33,459 bases of DNA from Lentilactobacillus dabitei (GTDB lineage Bacteria; Bacillota; Bacilli; Lactobacillales; Lactobacillaceae): the NCBI RefSeq assembly GCF_019061365.1, contig NZ_JAHPPD010000022.1, positions 1 to 33,459 of the forward strand. The letters run 5' to 3'. A program made the translations under genes and the position numbers. The notes beneath the pieces were generated by a model. That model searched no databases and was not told the DNA's origin. It saw only the letters and a program-made list of their open reading frames with translations. Each line of letters opens with the position of its first letter. Position 1 is the first letter of the stretch. Shown piece by piece: positions 1 through 10,311 of the stretch.

Positions 1-241
1 AAACAAAAAGAGCCCTAATCACAAAGTGATTAGAACTCGAATTTAGTTTCACCAACAACAGTTGACGAAGAGCCTCTATTTTTTGAATGATTGCGCTATT
101 TGCGTACATGGCAGTAATTCCACCACGGATAAGCACTTTTAGGCCATCCAATCAAACCATCGTAGCCAAATTCGGAATATCTGGACAACCTACTGAAATT
201 TTGGACACTAACCGCTTAGTAACCCCTTTTTGTCGCCCAGC
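1..241 (-). pseudogene. Possible decayed coding remnant, product not recognised
   Basis: No intact gene is visible in the first 400 bases. On the minus strand one frame stays open from about 241 to the window edge except for an in-frame TGA at 152-154. It contains a protein-like stretch (LDGLKVLIRGGITAMYANSA, then an IQKIEALRQ-like helix). Another frame ends with a TAA at about 34-36, inside a hairpin that looks like a terminator (8-38). This is compatible with the broken 3' end of a gene carrying a nonsense change and perhaps a frameshift, but I do not recognise the family and chance open frame is possible. A 28-codon minus-strand frame starting at 302 is also present and unrecognised. Confidence 0.25.
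5..38 (-). terminator. Putative rho-independent terminator, minus strand
   Basis: The stem CTAATCAC / GTGATTAG closes on a three-base loop. Read on the minus strand it is followed by GGCTCTTTTTG, and an outer GAG/CTC pairing can extend it. The T-run lies at low coordinates, so it would end a transcript coming from the right, matching the decayed minus-strand frame. Confidence 0.5.
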
Positions 242-436
242 TCATCGTTAAAATACCATCAATTAATTTACCATTAAATCCTTCTAAAAAATTTCTAAGC
301 ATATTTATACCAAAAAACAAGTGATGGTTTTATACTTTTGTTGATTGAAAGCCCGTTGACTAGAAATCAAGTTCAGGTTGTTTTTACGTCACAATTTTGA
401 AAGTTTCAAGGAATGCCGAGAACTGGAGGGATGGCC
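242..436. other. Intergenic stretch in front of the membrane protein gene
   Basis: I see no gene here apart from very short frames. A TATACT hexamer at 331-336 could be a -10 box for the plus-strand gene starting at 437, but no good -35 lies at the proper distance. A TTGACT at about 356-361 lacks a matching -10. Confidence 0.3.
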
Positions 437-898
437 ATGAATGATTTGCTCAAAATATCAGATTTTGCATTTATTTACATGCTAATCGGATTATGGTTCG
501 GTGACTTCTTTGCCATGCGTAACATTGGTAAAACATCAAAGTACGTATCTCAACTGCTGAAAAAAGATGCTGCTGGACTTCAGGTTGCCCTATCTGGCGC
601 GCCTAATTTGTCCCCAGAAACACGTCGACTGGCTATCAAAAAAGTCCGAGTCATCAAGCGTTGGTACTTTTTAGCCAGCAAAACTGGCTCAATGATCATT
701 TTACTCGCTATTAAACAATGGTTGCTGTTCACTGCGAAACAAAACTGGGGATTAGTCACAATTGAGATTTCCATGTTGTTTCTTTGTGCGATTATTTTAG
801 CTGCTGATTTGAGAATTAATGTTATTCGGACAAAACTGGAAGAGATTTTGAAGCCCTATGAAGATAAGTTGTGGTTCGAATATCGACTGAGGAGTTGA
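437..898 (+). CDS. Small integral membrane protein of unknown function
   Basis: I do not recognise this 153-residue protein. The start at 437 is chosen because GGAGGG (425-430) sits six bases in front of it. Upstream in-frame ATGs at 413 and 431 are badly placed for that site. Three hydrophobic stretches are visible: near residues 8-25, about 80-97, and about 105-125. A basic, soluble loop lies between the first two (LSPETRRLAIKKVRVIKRW region), and the tail is charged and amphipathic (about 128-150). No catalytic motif is apparent. It is one of only three plus-strand genes, lies between decayed DNA and the convergent glpK, and has a hairpin terminator 34 bases downstream. A lineage-specific protein, or an immunity or accessory membrane protein, would be guesses; the function is unknown. 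Confidence 0.65.
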   Translation: MNDLLKISDFAFIYMLIGLWFGDFFAMRNIGKTSKYVSQLLKKDAAGLQVALSGAPNLSPETRRLAIKKVRVIKRWYFLASKTGSMIILLAIKQWLLFTAKQNWGLVTIEISMLFLCAIILAADLRINVIRTKLEEILKPYEDKLWFEYRLRS

Positions 899-931
899 AC
901 CGACTGGGACAATAAGCGTTTTGATCTCAGA

Positions 932-990
932 ATTCAACGAAAAGAACCAATTATTCCTAATTTTGGAATAGTTGGTTCTTTTCGTTGAAT
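932..990. terminator. Long inverted repeat, likely bidirectional terminator
   Basis: Two 26-base arms (932-957 and 965-990) pair with a single G-T wobble around the seven-base loop TAATTTT. On either strand the inner stem is followed by CTTTTCGTT, so it can work as a weak U-tract terminator both for the plus-strand membrane protein gene and for the convergent glpK. The outer arm simply continues the pairing. The length and near-perfection also fit a small mobile palindrome. Confidence 0.6.
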
Positions 991-1121
991 GGCCGGGATT
1001 AGTCGTTTGGCACAATATTAATCCAAAGATTAGTCGCAATCCAAGTTAATGATGACCGATTGAAATTAACCCATATCCCGGTGCCTCACTTTCAGTTCTC
1101 AAATCATTAAACGATTTTCAG
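991..1121. other. Intergenic spacer between hairpin and glpK stop
   Basis: I see no gene. This is the 3' trailer of glpK, with no T-rich hairpin of its own before the 932-990 repeat. Confidence 0.4.
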
Positions 1122-2879
<1,758 letters not shown>

Positions 2880-2885
<6 letters not shown>

Positions 2886-2913
2886 CCCAAGGTCAAAAAT
2901 TCCTGCCTTGGGG
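2880..2913 (-). terminator. Terminator of the tautomerase gene
   Basis: The arms CCCAAGG (2886-2892) and CCTTGGG (2906-2912) pair. On the minus strand the stem is followed by ATTTTTGC, a normal intrinsic terminator. Confidence 0.7.
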
Positions 2914-2952
2914 TCTCATATCTGGATTCTTAAACGCTTGGTTTGGCACCTT

Positions 2953-3141
2953 TTACTTTTGGTCGCTACTCAACACGCCACCCACACTATAACGATCTTT
3001 TTGCATTTCACTCAAAATAACGTGAACATGTTCAGCTGGCGCACCAGTATTTTTGACAACAGCGGCGGTAACATCTTCGACCAAACCCTTCAATTGAGCT
3101 TGAGAACGGCCGGCAATTAAATGAATATCAACAATTGGCAT
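2953..3141 (-). CDS. 4-oxalocrotonate tautomerase family protein (small tautomerase)
   Basis: This 62-residue protein has the size of the small tautomerase subunit family, which works as hexamers or dimers of dimers. The chain begins Met-Pro-Ile-Val, so removal of Met exposes the catalytic amino-terminal proline. The next stretch (DIHLIAGRSQAQLKGLVEDV) is the typical beta strand plus helix, followed by a VHVILSEM-like second strand. The family isomerises keto-enol substrates; the substrate in lactobacilli is usually unknown, and a xylose- or aromatic-degradation role should not be assumed. The gene has its own promoter and terminator, so it is monocistronic. GGAGG at about 3147-3152 sets the start. 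Confidence 0.88.
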   Translation of the reverse strand: MPIVDIHLIAGRSQAQLKGLVEDVTAAVVKNTGAPAEHVHVILSEMQKDRYSVGGVLSSDQK

Positions 3142-3172
3142 ATCGATTCCTCCAAATTTTTAAATTGAAAAA

Positions 3173-3201
3173 AGTATACCCTATTTTATTTTTGACCGCA
3201 A
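3173..3201 (-). promoter_or_regulatory. Promoter of the tautomerase gene
   Basis: On the minus strand, -35 TTGCGG (3196-3201) and -10 TATACT (3173-3178) are 17 bases apart, in front of the GGAGG site and ATG. Confidence 0.6.
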
Positions 3202-3250
3202 TCTAAATTTCATAAGCCAAACAGTCATTTCACCATCTTAACTTGAAAAA

Positions 3251-3259
3251 TGATACAAT
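3251..3259 (+). promoter_or_regulatory. Extended -10 promoter of the first dipeptidase gene
   Basis: TGATACAAT (TG, one base, then TACAAT at 3254-3259) is an extended -10 element 40 bases before the ATG at 3299. No strong -35 is seen at 16-18 bases. Confidence 0.5.
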
Positions 3260-3298
3260 ATATCAGACAGAATTCAGTATTGATAGGAGACATAACTC

Positions 3299-4732
3299 AT
3301 GATTCCAACTAAAAATTATTCCGCATGTACCAGTATGATTGTTGGCAAAAATGCCAGTATCGATGGGTCGATCATGATCGCCCGAAATGAAGACAGCAAA
3401 TCTTCATGGCCGAAGAACTATGTCATTCATCCCCACCAAGAATTTGACACTGAACAGGAATTTTCCTCTAACGATAATGGTTTTAAACTCCCGCTTCCAA
3501 AAGTTCGGGCAAAATATTCGGCGACTCCGGAATGGACCGCTAAATTTGGGCTATTTGAAGAGGACGGGATTAATGAATACGGAGTTGCAATGAGCGCTAC
3601 CGAAAGTACCTACACGAACGAGTACGTCCTGGGTGCCGATCCACTTGAGAAGGATGGAATTGGTGAAGAGGCCATGATTACCGTCGTGCTGCCCTACATC
3701 AAAACTGCCCGTGAAGGCGTCAAACGGCTTGGCCGCATCATTGAATACTATGGCACTTCCGAATCTAACGGTATTTTATTTGCTGACAAAAACGAAGCCT
3801 GGTACATGGAGACTGGCGGTGGCCATAATTGGGTGGCCGTCAAGATTCCTGACGATTCCTATGCCGTGATCGCAAATCAGACAGCTATTCAATACATTGA
3901 CTTTCAGGATCCAGAAAATTATCTCTGGTCAACTCATATTCGGCAGTTTGTTGAAGACCATCAACTGAATCCAGATCCAACCGGCAGCACGTTCAACTTC
4001 CGTCAAATTTTCGGAACAGCCACTCTCTCTGATACTTACTACAATACTCCCAGAGTTTGGTATGGACTCAAGTTATTCTCACCTGACCAACAACATACTC
4101 CCGTTGATCAGGATATGCCATTCTTAAATCAAGCCAATCGGAAACTCAGTGTCTTTGATGTTCAAGACTTTTTAGCATCTCATTACCAAGGCACCCCCTA
4201 CGATCCAATTGGTGAAGGATCTGAAGCCGATAAGCATCGTTTCCGACCAATTAGTCTAGCTAAGACCCAGGAAGCCCACATCCTCCAAATTCGGCCCTCT
4301 ATGCCGACTCCAGTGGCCGGCATCCAATGGCTAGCCATGGGGGTTGCTGCCCAGAGTTCATTTGTGCCGTTTTATGCTGGTGCCACTGACACCCCTAAGC
4401 AATATCAGAATGCCACTGGTTCTTATTCCCCCGATCAAGCCTATTGGACGTACAAGCTCGCCGGAACACTCGTTGATCCACATTATGTGAAGTTTGGGCC
4501 AAAACTGAGTGAGACCCAAAAACAATTGCGAATTGCGTTTCAACAATCAATTCAGGCTGCCGACAAGGTTGTTCGCGGGTTATCCAATGTTGAACAAGCT
4601 GACTTTCTGACCAAGATTAACTTTGAAAACAGCCAGGAAGGACTGAATGCCTACAACAGCTTAATTTCGGATCTGGTGACCAATGCCACCGATTTATCGC
4701 CATTGAACTTTAAACAGGATGTCAATTTATAG
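3299..4732 (+). CDS. C69 family dipeptidase (PepD-like), copy 1
   Basis: This is a 477-residue cytoplasmic dipeptidase of the U34/C69 (PepD) family, N-terminal nucleophile hydrolases that cleave a broad range of dipeptides released from oligopeptide uptake. The N-terminus NYSACTSMIVGKNAS fixes the predicted nucleophile as Cys10, exposed by removal of a short propeptide, followed by the family motif DGSIMIARNED. Further conserved blocks are AMSATES, GIGEEAM, ESNGILFAD, WYMETGGGHNWVA and the YNTPRVWYG segment. AGGAG at about 3285-3289 supports the start. A paralogue of nearly equal length (473 residues) lies convergent just downstream, sharing a terminator. No signal peptide is seen. The family call is firm; the substrate range is inferred. 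Confidence 0.93.
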   Translation: MIPTKNYSACTSMIVGKNASIDGSIMIARNEDSKSSWPKNYVIHPHQEFDTEQEFSSNDNGFKLPLPKVRAKYSATPEWTAKFGLFEEDGINEYGVAMSATESTYTNEYVLGADPLEKDGIGEEAMITVVLPYIKTAREGVKRLGRIIEYYGTSESNGILFADKNEAWYMETGGGHNWVAVKIPDDSYAVIANQTAIQYIDFQDPENYLWSTHIRQFVEDHQLNPDPTGSTFNFRQIFGTATLSDTYYNTPRVWYGLKLFSPDQQHTPVDQDMPFLNQANRKLSVFDVQDFLASHYQGTPYDPIGEGSEADKHRFRPISLAKTQEAHILQIRPSMPTPVAGIQWLAMGVAAQSSFVPFYAGATDTPKQYQNATGSYSPDQAYWTYKLAGTLVDPHYVKFGPKLSETQKQLRIAFQQSIQAADKVVRGLSNVEQADFLTKINFENSQEGLNAYNSLISDLVTNATDLSPLNFKQDVNL

Positions 4733-4751
4733 ACCTAACCTCACGCAAATT

Positions 4752-4808
4752 AAAAAACGGGATCATCAACTCACTGCCCCCAAGCAATGAATTGATGATC
4801 CCGTTTTA
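4752..4808. terminator. Bidirectional terminator between the two dipeptidase genes
   Basis: The 16-base arms AAAACGGGATCATCAA (4754-4769) and TTGATGATCCCGTTTT (4792-4807) are perfectly complementary. The stem ends in T-runs on both strands, serving both convergent genes. Confidence 0.85.
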
Positions 4809-4824
4809 ATTTTCTTAAGCTTCT

Positions 4825-6246
4825 TTAGTAATGTTCACGGGTAAAAGCGCCACGACTGTTATCACTTGCTCGGGTCACTAATTTGGTTAATAGCTCTTCT
4901 GTATCTTTCATGATTCGATCGGCAGTGCGTTCATTTGCCTGACTCAAAGCTTGCATGAGTTCGCCACCCTTTTTACCGCTCACTGCTTTATCCACCTTTG
5001 CGATCCGTTGATGCCCACATGCCAATGATTTAAGCTGGAAGTCCTCAACGTCTGCCATCAATTCCTGATAATGATCAGCAACGATTAGCGAAATCAATCG
5101 ATTTGCCCAATAAGCATTGTGACTATCCAAAGTGGCTGTGGTATCGCGATAGCAATCCGGTGTGTCGAGAATATGGGTGTAAAATGGCACAATCGTATTA
5201 AACGGATTGCCAGCAAAAGCCAACCATTGAATTGCGGCATGATCTTCAGCAACATATGGCCGCAACTGTAAAATTGACAGTTCTTGATTCCGATTGAACC
5301 CAATTGGTCGGTAGGGATTGGTTTTGTAATCAGCTCCGGGTGCAAATGGATCGTATGGCGTATCTTGATAATGAGAACTCAATACAAACTTAAGGTCCTC
5401 AATGGTGATTTTTCGATCGGCATAATTGATAAATGGCAATTTGTTACTCATGGGTGACAGATCCTTAACCGATTCAGGATTAAAGTAACGCTGACCGTAC
5501 CAGGCACGAGGGGTATTGTAATGATGATCAAGCTGGGTATCTGAACCAAAGATCTCCCGGAAGTTAAAGTTACTCGTTAAATTCAAGTGGTTTTTCTCAA
5601 CAAACTTCAGTAAATCCTTAGAAAACATGAAGTTATCAGGGTCATCAAACTTAACTTCCTGGATTCCAGTTTGATTGGGGGCAATCACATAGGCATCATC
5701 TGGAATCCGTTGGGCAACCCAATGATGACCACCAGCCGTTTCCATATACCAAATTTCGTTGATATCTGAGAAAATGATCCCATTTGATTCATAAGTCCCA
5801 TATTTCTTAAGTAGACCGCCAACGCGTTCGACGCCGTCTCTGGCTGAACTAATGTATGGTAACGTGATCGTTAATAGATCCTCCTCGCCTAGGCCATTCT
5901 TAACCAAGGGGTCAGCTCCTAGGACCCGAGAATTTGTGGTAATCGTTTCGGTGGCACTCATTGCGACATTATGGGCATTGACACCCGCTTCACCCCAAAC
6001 ACCTTCGTTAGTCACAGCATCTGGCACTGATGTATAGCGAACCGGATTATCAGGTAATTGAATCGAAAACTTGGATAATTTTGAATGATACTCACTTGGT
6101 TGGTCTTCGTGATGGATGACAACGAATTTTTTCGGATGGACCGCTTCGCCAGCGTCTTCATTCCTGGCAATTAACGTCGAACCATCATAGCTGGCATTTT
6201 TACCAACCAAGATGGTTGTACAACTACTATGTTTTGATGCAAACAT
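4825..6246 (-). CDS. C69 family dipeptidase (PepD-like), copy 2
   Basis: This 473-residue paralogue of the preceding dipeptidase faces it. The predicted nucleophile is Cys9 in HSSCTTILVGKNAS, followed by DGSTLIARNEDAGE. Shared family blocks include AMSATETI, NGLGEED, ESNGIIFSD, WYMETAGGHHWVAQ and YNTPRAWYGQ. A strong AAGGAGG lies 9 bases before the ATG at 6246. It differs from copy 1 through most of the C-terminal half, so the pair is diverged rather than freshly duplicated, which suggests different dipeptide preferences. Its promoter region carries a palindrome and a CcpA-like sequence. It would work with oligopeptide transporters and other peptidases not in this window. Confidence 0.93.
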   Translation of the reverse strand: MFASKHSSCTTILVGKNASYDGSTLIARNEDAGEAVHPKKFVVIHHEDQPSEYHSKLSKFSIQLPDNPVRYTSVPDAVTNEGVWGEAGVNAHNVAMSATETITTNSRVLGADPLVKNGLGEEDLLTITLPYISSARDGVERVGGLLKKYGTYESNGIIFSDINEIWYMETAGGHHWVAQRIPDDAYVIAPNQTGIQEVKFDDPDNFMFSKDLLKFVEKNHLNLTSNFNFREIFGSDTQLDHHYNTPRAWYGQRYFNPESVKDLSPMSNKLPFINYADRKITIEDLKFVLSSHYQDTPYDPFAPGADYKTNPYRPIGFNRNQELSILQLRPYVAEDHAAIQWLAFAGNPFNTIVPFYTHILDTPDCYRDTTATLDSHNAYWANRLISLIVADHYQELMADVEDFQLKSLACGHQRIAKVDKAVSGKKGGELMQALSQANERTADRIMKDTEELLTKLVTRASDNSRGAFTREHY

Positions 6247-6282
6247 GATGAAGCCTCCTTAATAGCTCTCTTGATAATCATC

Positions 6283-6311
6283 TTACACCTAATTGGATGT
6301 AAGCGTATTAC
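6283..6311. promoter_or_regulatory. Palindrome and cre-like sequence upstream of dipeptidase copy 2
   Basis: TTACACCTAATTGGATGTAA (6283-6302) is an imperfect inverted repeat. Overlapping it, ATGTAAGCGTATTACT (about 6297-6312) matches the CcpA cre pattern except for its last CA. A weak minus-strand promoter (TTACAT, 17 bases, GATTAT) overlaps both. Catabolite or amino-acid-linked control is inference. Confidence 0.35.
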
Positions 6312-6322
6312 TAAAAATGATC

Positions 6323-6352
6323 AAAAAAGAGGTTGTTATTTCGAACAACCTC
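6323..6352 (-). terminator. topA terminator
   Basis: GAGGTTGTT (6329-6337) pairs with AACAACCTC (6344-6352). On the minus strand six Ts follow (6323-6328), about 65 bases after the topA stop. Confidence 0.85.
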
Positions 6353-6418
6353 ATTGGACTTGGATGATATAGTTTGAAAATGCATTTTGTGACCAAACTG
6401 GGTCTCTTTAGATACTCG

Positions 6419-8536
6419 CTATTTTTGAGCAGGTTCTTCATAGTCACCATTTGGACAGACAACTTGAGTGCCGCCCTTGACCTTCTTCTCGACTAAGAAG
6501 TGCCCATCCTTTGGACAATCTCGGCCGACTGGCTTATCCCAAGAAACAAAATCACAATCTGGGAATCGAGAACAACCATAGAAAATTCGATGACGTTTAG
6601 ATTTCCGCTCAATGACCTGACCTTCGTGACACTTTGGACAAATCACGCCGATTTCTTTAACAATTGCTTTCGTGTTTCGACAATCTGGGAATCGGGAACA
6701 GGCATAAAACTTACCGTAACGACCCATTTTAATCACCATTGGGGCGCCACAGATTTCACAGTTAAAACCGGCTGGTTCATCTTTAATCTGAACCTTTTCC
6801 ATATTCTTAGTGGCTGATTCAACTTCGGTTGAAAATGGTCGATAGAATTTATCAACTAGCTTAATCCAGTTTTCCTTACCTTCTTCAACCTGGTCAAGCT
6901 TACCTTCTAAATTGGCAGTAAAGTCGATGTTAACAATGTCTGGGAAATATTCCACGATAATTTTGTTAACAATTTCGCCTAATTCCGTTGGTTCAAATCT
7001 TCTGCCAACTTCTTTAACATAATACCGTCGTTGAATCGTATCAATAGTTGGTGAGTAAGTGGATGGTCGACCAACACCCTTTTCTTCAAGAGCTTTGATC
7101 AAATTCGCTTCACTATACCTTGCAGGTGGCTGAGTAAAATGCTGATCAGGATTGCTGTTAACGAGTTTGACTTGATCACCCGTTTCCAAATCTGGTAAAA
7201 GATTATCCTTTTCTTTGCCATCGCCGTAGACCTTCAAGAAACCATCAAACTTCATCTTCGAACCATTGGCTTTAAAAGTAACCCCGTTTTGTTCAATGGT
7301 GACAGCCATTGTATCCATAATTGCAGGTGTCATTTGGCTAGCCATGAAGCGAGACCAGATAAGTTGGTACAATCTAAACTGATCTTTAGTTAGGTATTTT
7401 TTCAAGCTGGCAGGCGTTCTGAAAACTGAAGTGGGTCGAATTGCCTCATGGGCATCTTGAGCACCTTCAGGTAACTTGCCCTTGATTGGTTTGGTAGCAG
7501 CATATTCCGCTCCGTACTTCTCATGTAGGAAAGTAGAAGCTTCGTGCTTGGCAATGATCGAAATTCGAGTTGAATCCGTCCGCATATAGGTAATAAGGCC
7601 CTGGCTGCCTTCTTTACCAATATTAATACCTTCATACAACTGCTGAGCCGCCATCATCGTTTTACGAGTTCGGTAATTCAACTTCCGGTTAGCTTCTTGT
7701 TGCATTGTACTTGTGGTAAATGGAGGCTGCGGTTGACGCTTACGTTCACGACGGGTCACTTTGGTAATATCAAAGTCACCTTTTGGGTCAAGGCGCTTCA
7801 TCACGTCTTGAACCGCATCGTTATTAGGCAAATCGTGTTTTTTTCCGTTCAAGCCATAGAAACTGGCCTTGAACTTTTTACTCCGCCCCTTTTTAAATTC
7901 AGAATCAATTGACCAGTACTCTTCAGGGGTGAAGTTTTTAATTTCGTTTTCCCGTTGAATGATTAACCAAAGCGCAATTGACTGAACCCGGCCGGCACTT
8001 AAGCCCTTCTTCACCTTTTGCCACAATAACGGTGAAATGGAATAGCCAACCAGTCGATCGAGTACTCGACGAGCCTGCTGGGCGTCCACTAAATTCATGT
8101 CAATATTGCGGGGATGCTTAAAGGATTCCTTCACAGCATCTTTGGTAATTTCATTAAACACAACCCGATTGTCTTCCTTCGGGTCCAAATCTAGGATGTG
8201 TGACAAATGCCACGCAATCGATTCACCTTCACGATCCGGATCGGCTGCCAGATAGACTTTTTTTGCCTTCTTTGCAGCAGAACGTAACTCTTTAATCGTG
8301 TCGCCTTTTCCTCGAATCGAAATATAATGAGGTTCATAGTCGTGATCAATATCGACACCCATTTTACTCTTGGGTAAATCACGAACGTGACCCTTACTGG
8401 CAACAACTTTGTAAGAACGGCCAAGATATTTTTCAATCGTCTTGGCTTTCGCAGGAGATTCAACAATCACCAAGGTCTTTTTAGGCGACCTTCGTTTTGC
8501 TTTACTCTTGGCTTTAGGTTTCGTTGTAGTAGCCAT
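6419..8536 (-). CDS. topA: DNA topoisomerase I (type IA)
   Basis: It relaxes negative supercoils by transient single-strand cleavage. The start at 8536 ([10 protein letters not shown]) follows AAAGGAG, rejecting an in-frame ATG 18 bases earlier; this gives 705 residues. A basic N-terminal tail (1-20) precedes the Toprim domain with Glu26 and the DPDREGE acidic triad (99-105). The catalytic tyrosine is Tyr317 in [12 protein letters not shown]. The C-terminus carries two clear four-cysteine zinc ribbons (CEICG...CSRFPDC and CPKC...CSRFPDC) and a third, degenerate block with only two cysteines. It lies 94 bases after dprA with its own consensus promoter, and ends at a strong terminator. dprA-topA adjacency is usual in Firmicutes. 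Confidence 0.97.
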   Translation of the reverse strand: MATTTKPKAKSKAKRRSPKKTLVIVESPAKAKTIEKYLGRSYKVVASKGHVRDLPKSKMGVDIDHDYEPHYISIRGKGDTIKELRSAAKKAKKVYLAADPDREGESIAWHLSHILDLDPKEDNRVVFNEITKDAVKESFKHPRNIDMNLVDAQQARRVLDRLVGYSISPLLWQKVKKGLSAGRVQSIALWLIIQRENEIKNFTPEEYWSIDSEFKKGRSKKFKASFYGLNGKKHDLPNNDAVQDVMKRLDPKGDFDITKVTRRERKRQPQPPFTTSTMQQEANRKLNYRTRKTMMAAQQLYEGINIGKEGSQGLITYMRTDSTRISIIAKHEASTFLHEKYGAEYAATKPIKGKLPEGAQDAHEAIRPTSVFRTPASLKKYLTKDQFRLYQLIWSRFMASQMTPAIMDTMAVTIEQNGVTFKANGSKMKFDGFLKVYGDGKEKDNLLPDLETGDQVKLVNSNPDQHFTQPPARYSEANLIKALEEKGVGRPSTYSPTIDTIQRRYYVKEVGRRFEPTELGEIVNKIIVEYFPDIVNIDFTANLEGKLDQVEEGKENWIKLVDKFYRPFSTEVESATKNMEKVQIKDEPAGFNCEICGAPMVIKMGRYGKFYACSRFPDCRNTKAIVKEIGVICPKCHEGQVIERKSKRHRIFYGCSRFPDCDFVSWDKPVGRDCPKDGHFLVEKKVKGGTQVVCPNGDYEEPAQK

Positions 8537-8605
8537 GTGTTCTCCTTTCAACATTACTTCTTATTTATTAGTTAAGCGTTTAAATTATCCGCACAAATCT
8601 ACCAT

Positions 8606-8634
8606 ATCATATTGCAAGTGTTTTTGAGTGTCAA
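8606..8634 (-). promoter_or_regulatory. topA promoter, -35 box over the dprA stop codon
   Basis: A perfect -35 TTGACA (8629-8634) and -10 TATGAT (8606-8611) are spaced 17 bases apart on the minus strand. The TGA stop of dprA (8631-8633) is inside the TTGACA hexamer. Confidence 0.8.
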
Positions 8635-9506
8635 CTAATGAATTCTTCCAAAATATCATCAGCACACAGAATTGGCTTGGCCCCAGCAGCAATTAATTCA
8701 TTAGTTCCAACCGACAATCTACTATTGATCGGTCCGGGAACTGCGAGAACATTTCGATTATTTTGCAACGCTAAATTGGCTGTGATCAGACTGCCAGAAT
8801 GATGCTTAGCCTCAGTCACGAGGACACTTTGCACCAGTCCGGCAATGATCCGATTGCGCTCGGGAAAATGGCTTCGAAAGCCACGGGTTTGATTAGGATA
8901 TTCACTTAGCAGTAAATGGTCCCGGGCAATTTGTTCTTGTAAATATTTGTTTGCACCTGGATAAGCAATGTCCAATCCAGTTCCAATAACCGCAATCGTG
9001 CGGCCTTGGTTCGCAATTGCACATTGGTGAGCAAGTTTATCAACACCTTTTGCAAGGCCTGACACAATTGTCATTCTATTTGAAATTTTGCCAGGAATCA
9101 ACTGTTTTAAGACTTCAGTCGAGTAACGAGTTGCCTCTCTGGCACCCACGATCCCTAACAACTCGCCGTTAATCAATTCAAGGTGACCACGATAAAATAG
9201 CACAATTGGTGCGCTGTAAGCTTCTCTGAGGATTTTAGGGTAACTCGGATCGCAAATTGCCAACCAGCTTTCGCCGTCAACTAACTGATCGACCAGTTGA
9301 TCATCCGTCATCATTTGTTGATAGCTAGCGCAAAAAGTTGCAATGTTCCGACCTTGAATCCCTGCAATGGCCAGTAAATGGTCAGCAACTGGCAGATGCT
9401 GGTCATCCCATACTCCCTGAGAAAGCCACTCATAAATCTTTGTCTTACCCACAATTCCAATTCCCTTACACAAATGAAGTCGTAATAAATAATCCCTTAA
9501 CAGCAT
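8631..9506 (-). CDS. dprA: DNA-processing protein DprA
   Basis: DprA binds incoming single-stranded DNA and loads RecA during natural transformation. This 291-residue chain has an N-terminal helical SAM-like region (about 1-60) and the Rossmann-like DprA domain, with GIVGAREATRYS, VSGLAKGVD, TIAVIGTGLD, YPNQTRGFRSHFPERNRIIAG and the VPGPINSRLSVGTNELI motifs. A separate C-terminal winged-helix domain is absent, as in many Firmicutes. GGGGAG lies seven bases before the ATG at 9506. It lies 43 bases after rnhB and reads into topA. No other competence gene is in the window, so competence itself cannot be judged from this gene. Confidence 0.95.
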   Translation of the reverse strand: MLLRDYLLRLHLCKGIGIVGKTKIYEWLSQGVWDDQHLPVADHLLAIAGIQGRNIATFCASYQQMMTDDQLVDQLVDGESWLAICDPSYPKILREAYSAPIVLFYRGHLELINGELLGIVGAREATRYSTEVLKQLIPGKISNRMTIVSGLAKGVDKLAHQCAIANQGRTIAVIGTGLDIAYPGANKYLQEQIARDHLLLSEYPNQTRGFRSHFPERNRIIAGLVQSVLVTEAKHHSGSLITANLALQNNRNVLAVPGPINSRLSVGTNELIAAGAKPILCADDILEEFIS

Positions 9507-9549
9507 CTAAATTCTCCCCTTTTAAGAATAAATACGTAAAAGGGAATCA

Positions 9550-10311
9550 TTATTTCGAATTTTTTTCGACTGGTGAAAAAGTCATCCGGTGGATGGGGGT
9601 TGGGCCGAATTTCTTAAGGGCGGCCAAATGTTTCGCGGTTCCGTAACCAGCATTATGTTCGAAGTCATACTCAGGATACTGTTTGGCAAATTGTGCCATT
9701 AACTCATCCCGATAAACTTTAGCCACAATGCTTGCAGCAGAAACACTAATACTTTTTGCATCCCCCTTAATCAATCTGGTTTGATGAATCGGCACAGCAA
9801 TCTGCATGGCATCAACGATAATTTCGTTGGGCTGTGGACTAAGTTGGTTAACCGCTTGCTTCATTGCCACTCGAGTTGCTTCATAAATATTCATCCGGTC
9901 GATTCCAATATTATCAACAACCCCAACCCCGATGCTTAATGCTTCTCGGCGAATCAATGGTGCCAATTTTTCTCGCATAACAGGAGAAAGCTGTTTGGAA
10001 TCATTGACCGCAATGAGATCAAAATCATGCGGGAGAATGGCTGCGCAGGCGACCACTGGCCCAGCAAGCGGACCACGGCCGACTTCATCGACACCAGCTA
10101 CATATTCAACCCCACGCTGCCAGAACTGGTGCTCATAGCGAAACCGTTGATGAAAAGCGGCCAAGTACTCCTGTTGGCGGGCCAGCCTTTTTTGGGTTCT
10201 TTGAACGGCTTGTTGAACGCCTTTTCTTGGGTCAGTCATGAATCGGGCAATTCGTTGATCATCAGGATTCGTGATCGCCGCCAATAATGTTTTAATTTCT
10301 GTGATCGTCAT
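9550..10311 (-). CDS. rnhB: Ribonuclease HII
   Basis: It cleaves RNA in RNA:DNA hybrids and at single misincorporated ribonucleotides. Its 253 residues have an N-terminal helical extension (1-65) typical of Firmicutes RNase HII before the catalytic core. The four acidic catalytic residues are visible: Asp75 and Glu76 in [12 protein letters not shown], Asp167 in IIVDAM and Asp184 in IKGDAKS. The C-terminal [11 protein letters not shown] and HRMTFSPV blocks are also conserved. Its start overlaps the 3' end of rbgA by 20 bases, implying translational coupling. Confidence 0.96.
   Translation of the reverse strand: MTITEIKTLLAAITNPDDQRIARFMTDPRKGVQQAVQRTQKRLARQQEYLAAFHQRFRYEHQFWQRGVEYVAGVDEVGRGPLAGPVVACAAILPHDFDLIAVNDSKQLSPVMREKLAPLIRREALSIGVGVVDNIGIDRMNIYEATRVAMKQAVNQLSPQPNEIIVDAMQIAVPIHQTRLIKGDAKSISVSAASIVAKVYRDELMAQFAKQYPEYDFEHNAGYGTAKHLAALKKFGPTPIHRMTFSPVEKNSK

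Noticed and set aside
6500-6817. Plus-strand open frame of 105 codons
   Set aside because: Antisense to the zinc-ribbon end of topA; repetitive sequence of the ribbons keeps the frame open by chance.
8571-8582. Possible CcpA cre site (TTAAGCGTTTAA) near topA
   Set aside because: Only the core resembles cre; the flanking TG/CA bases are missing.
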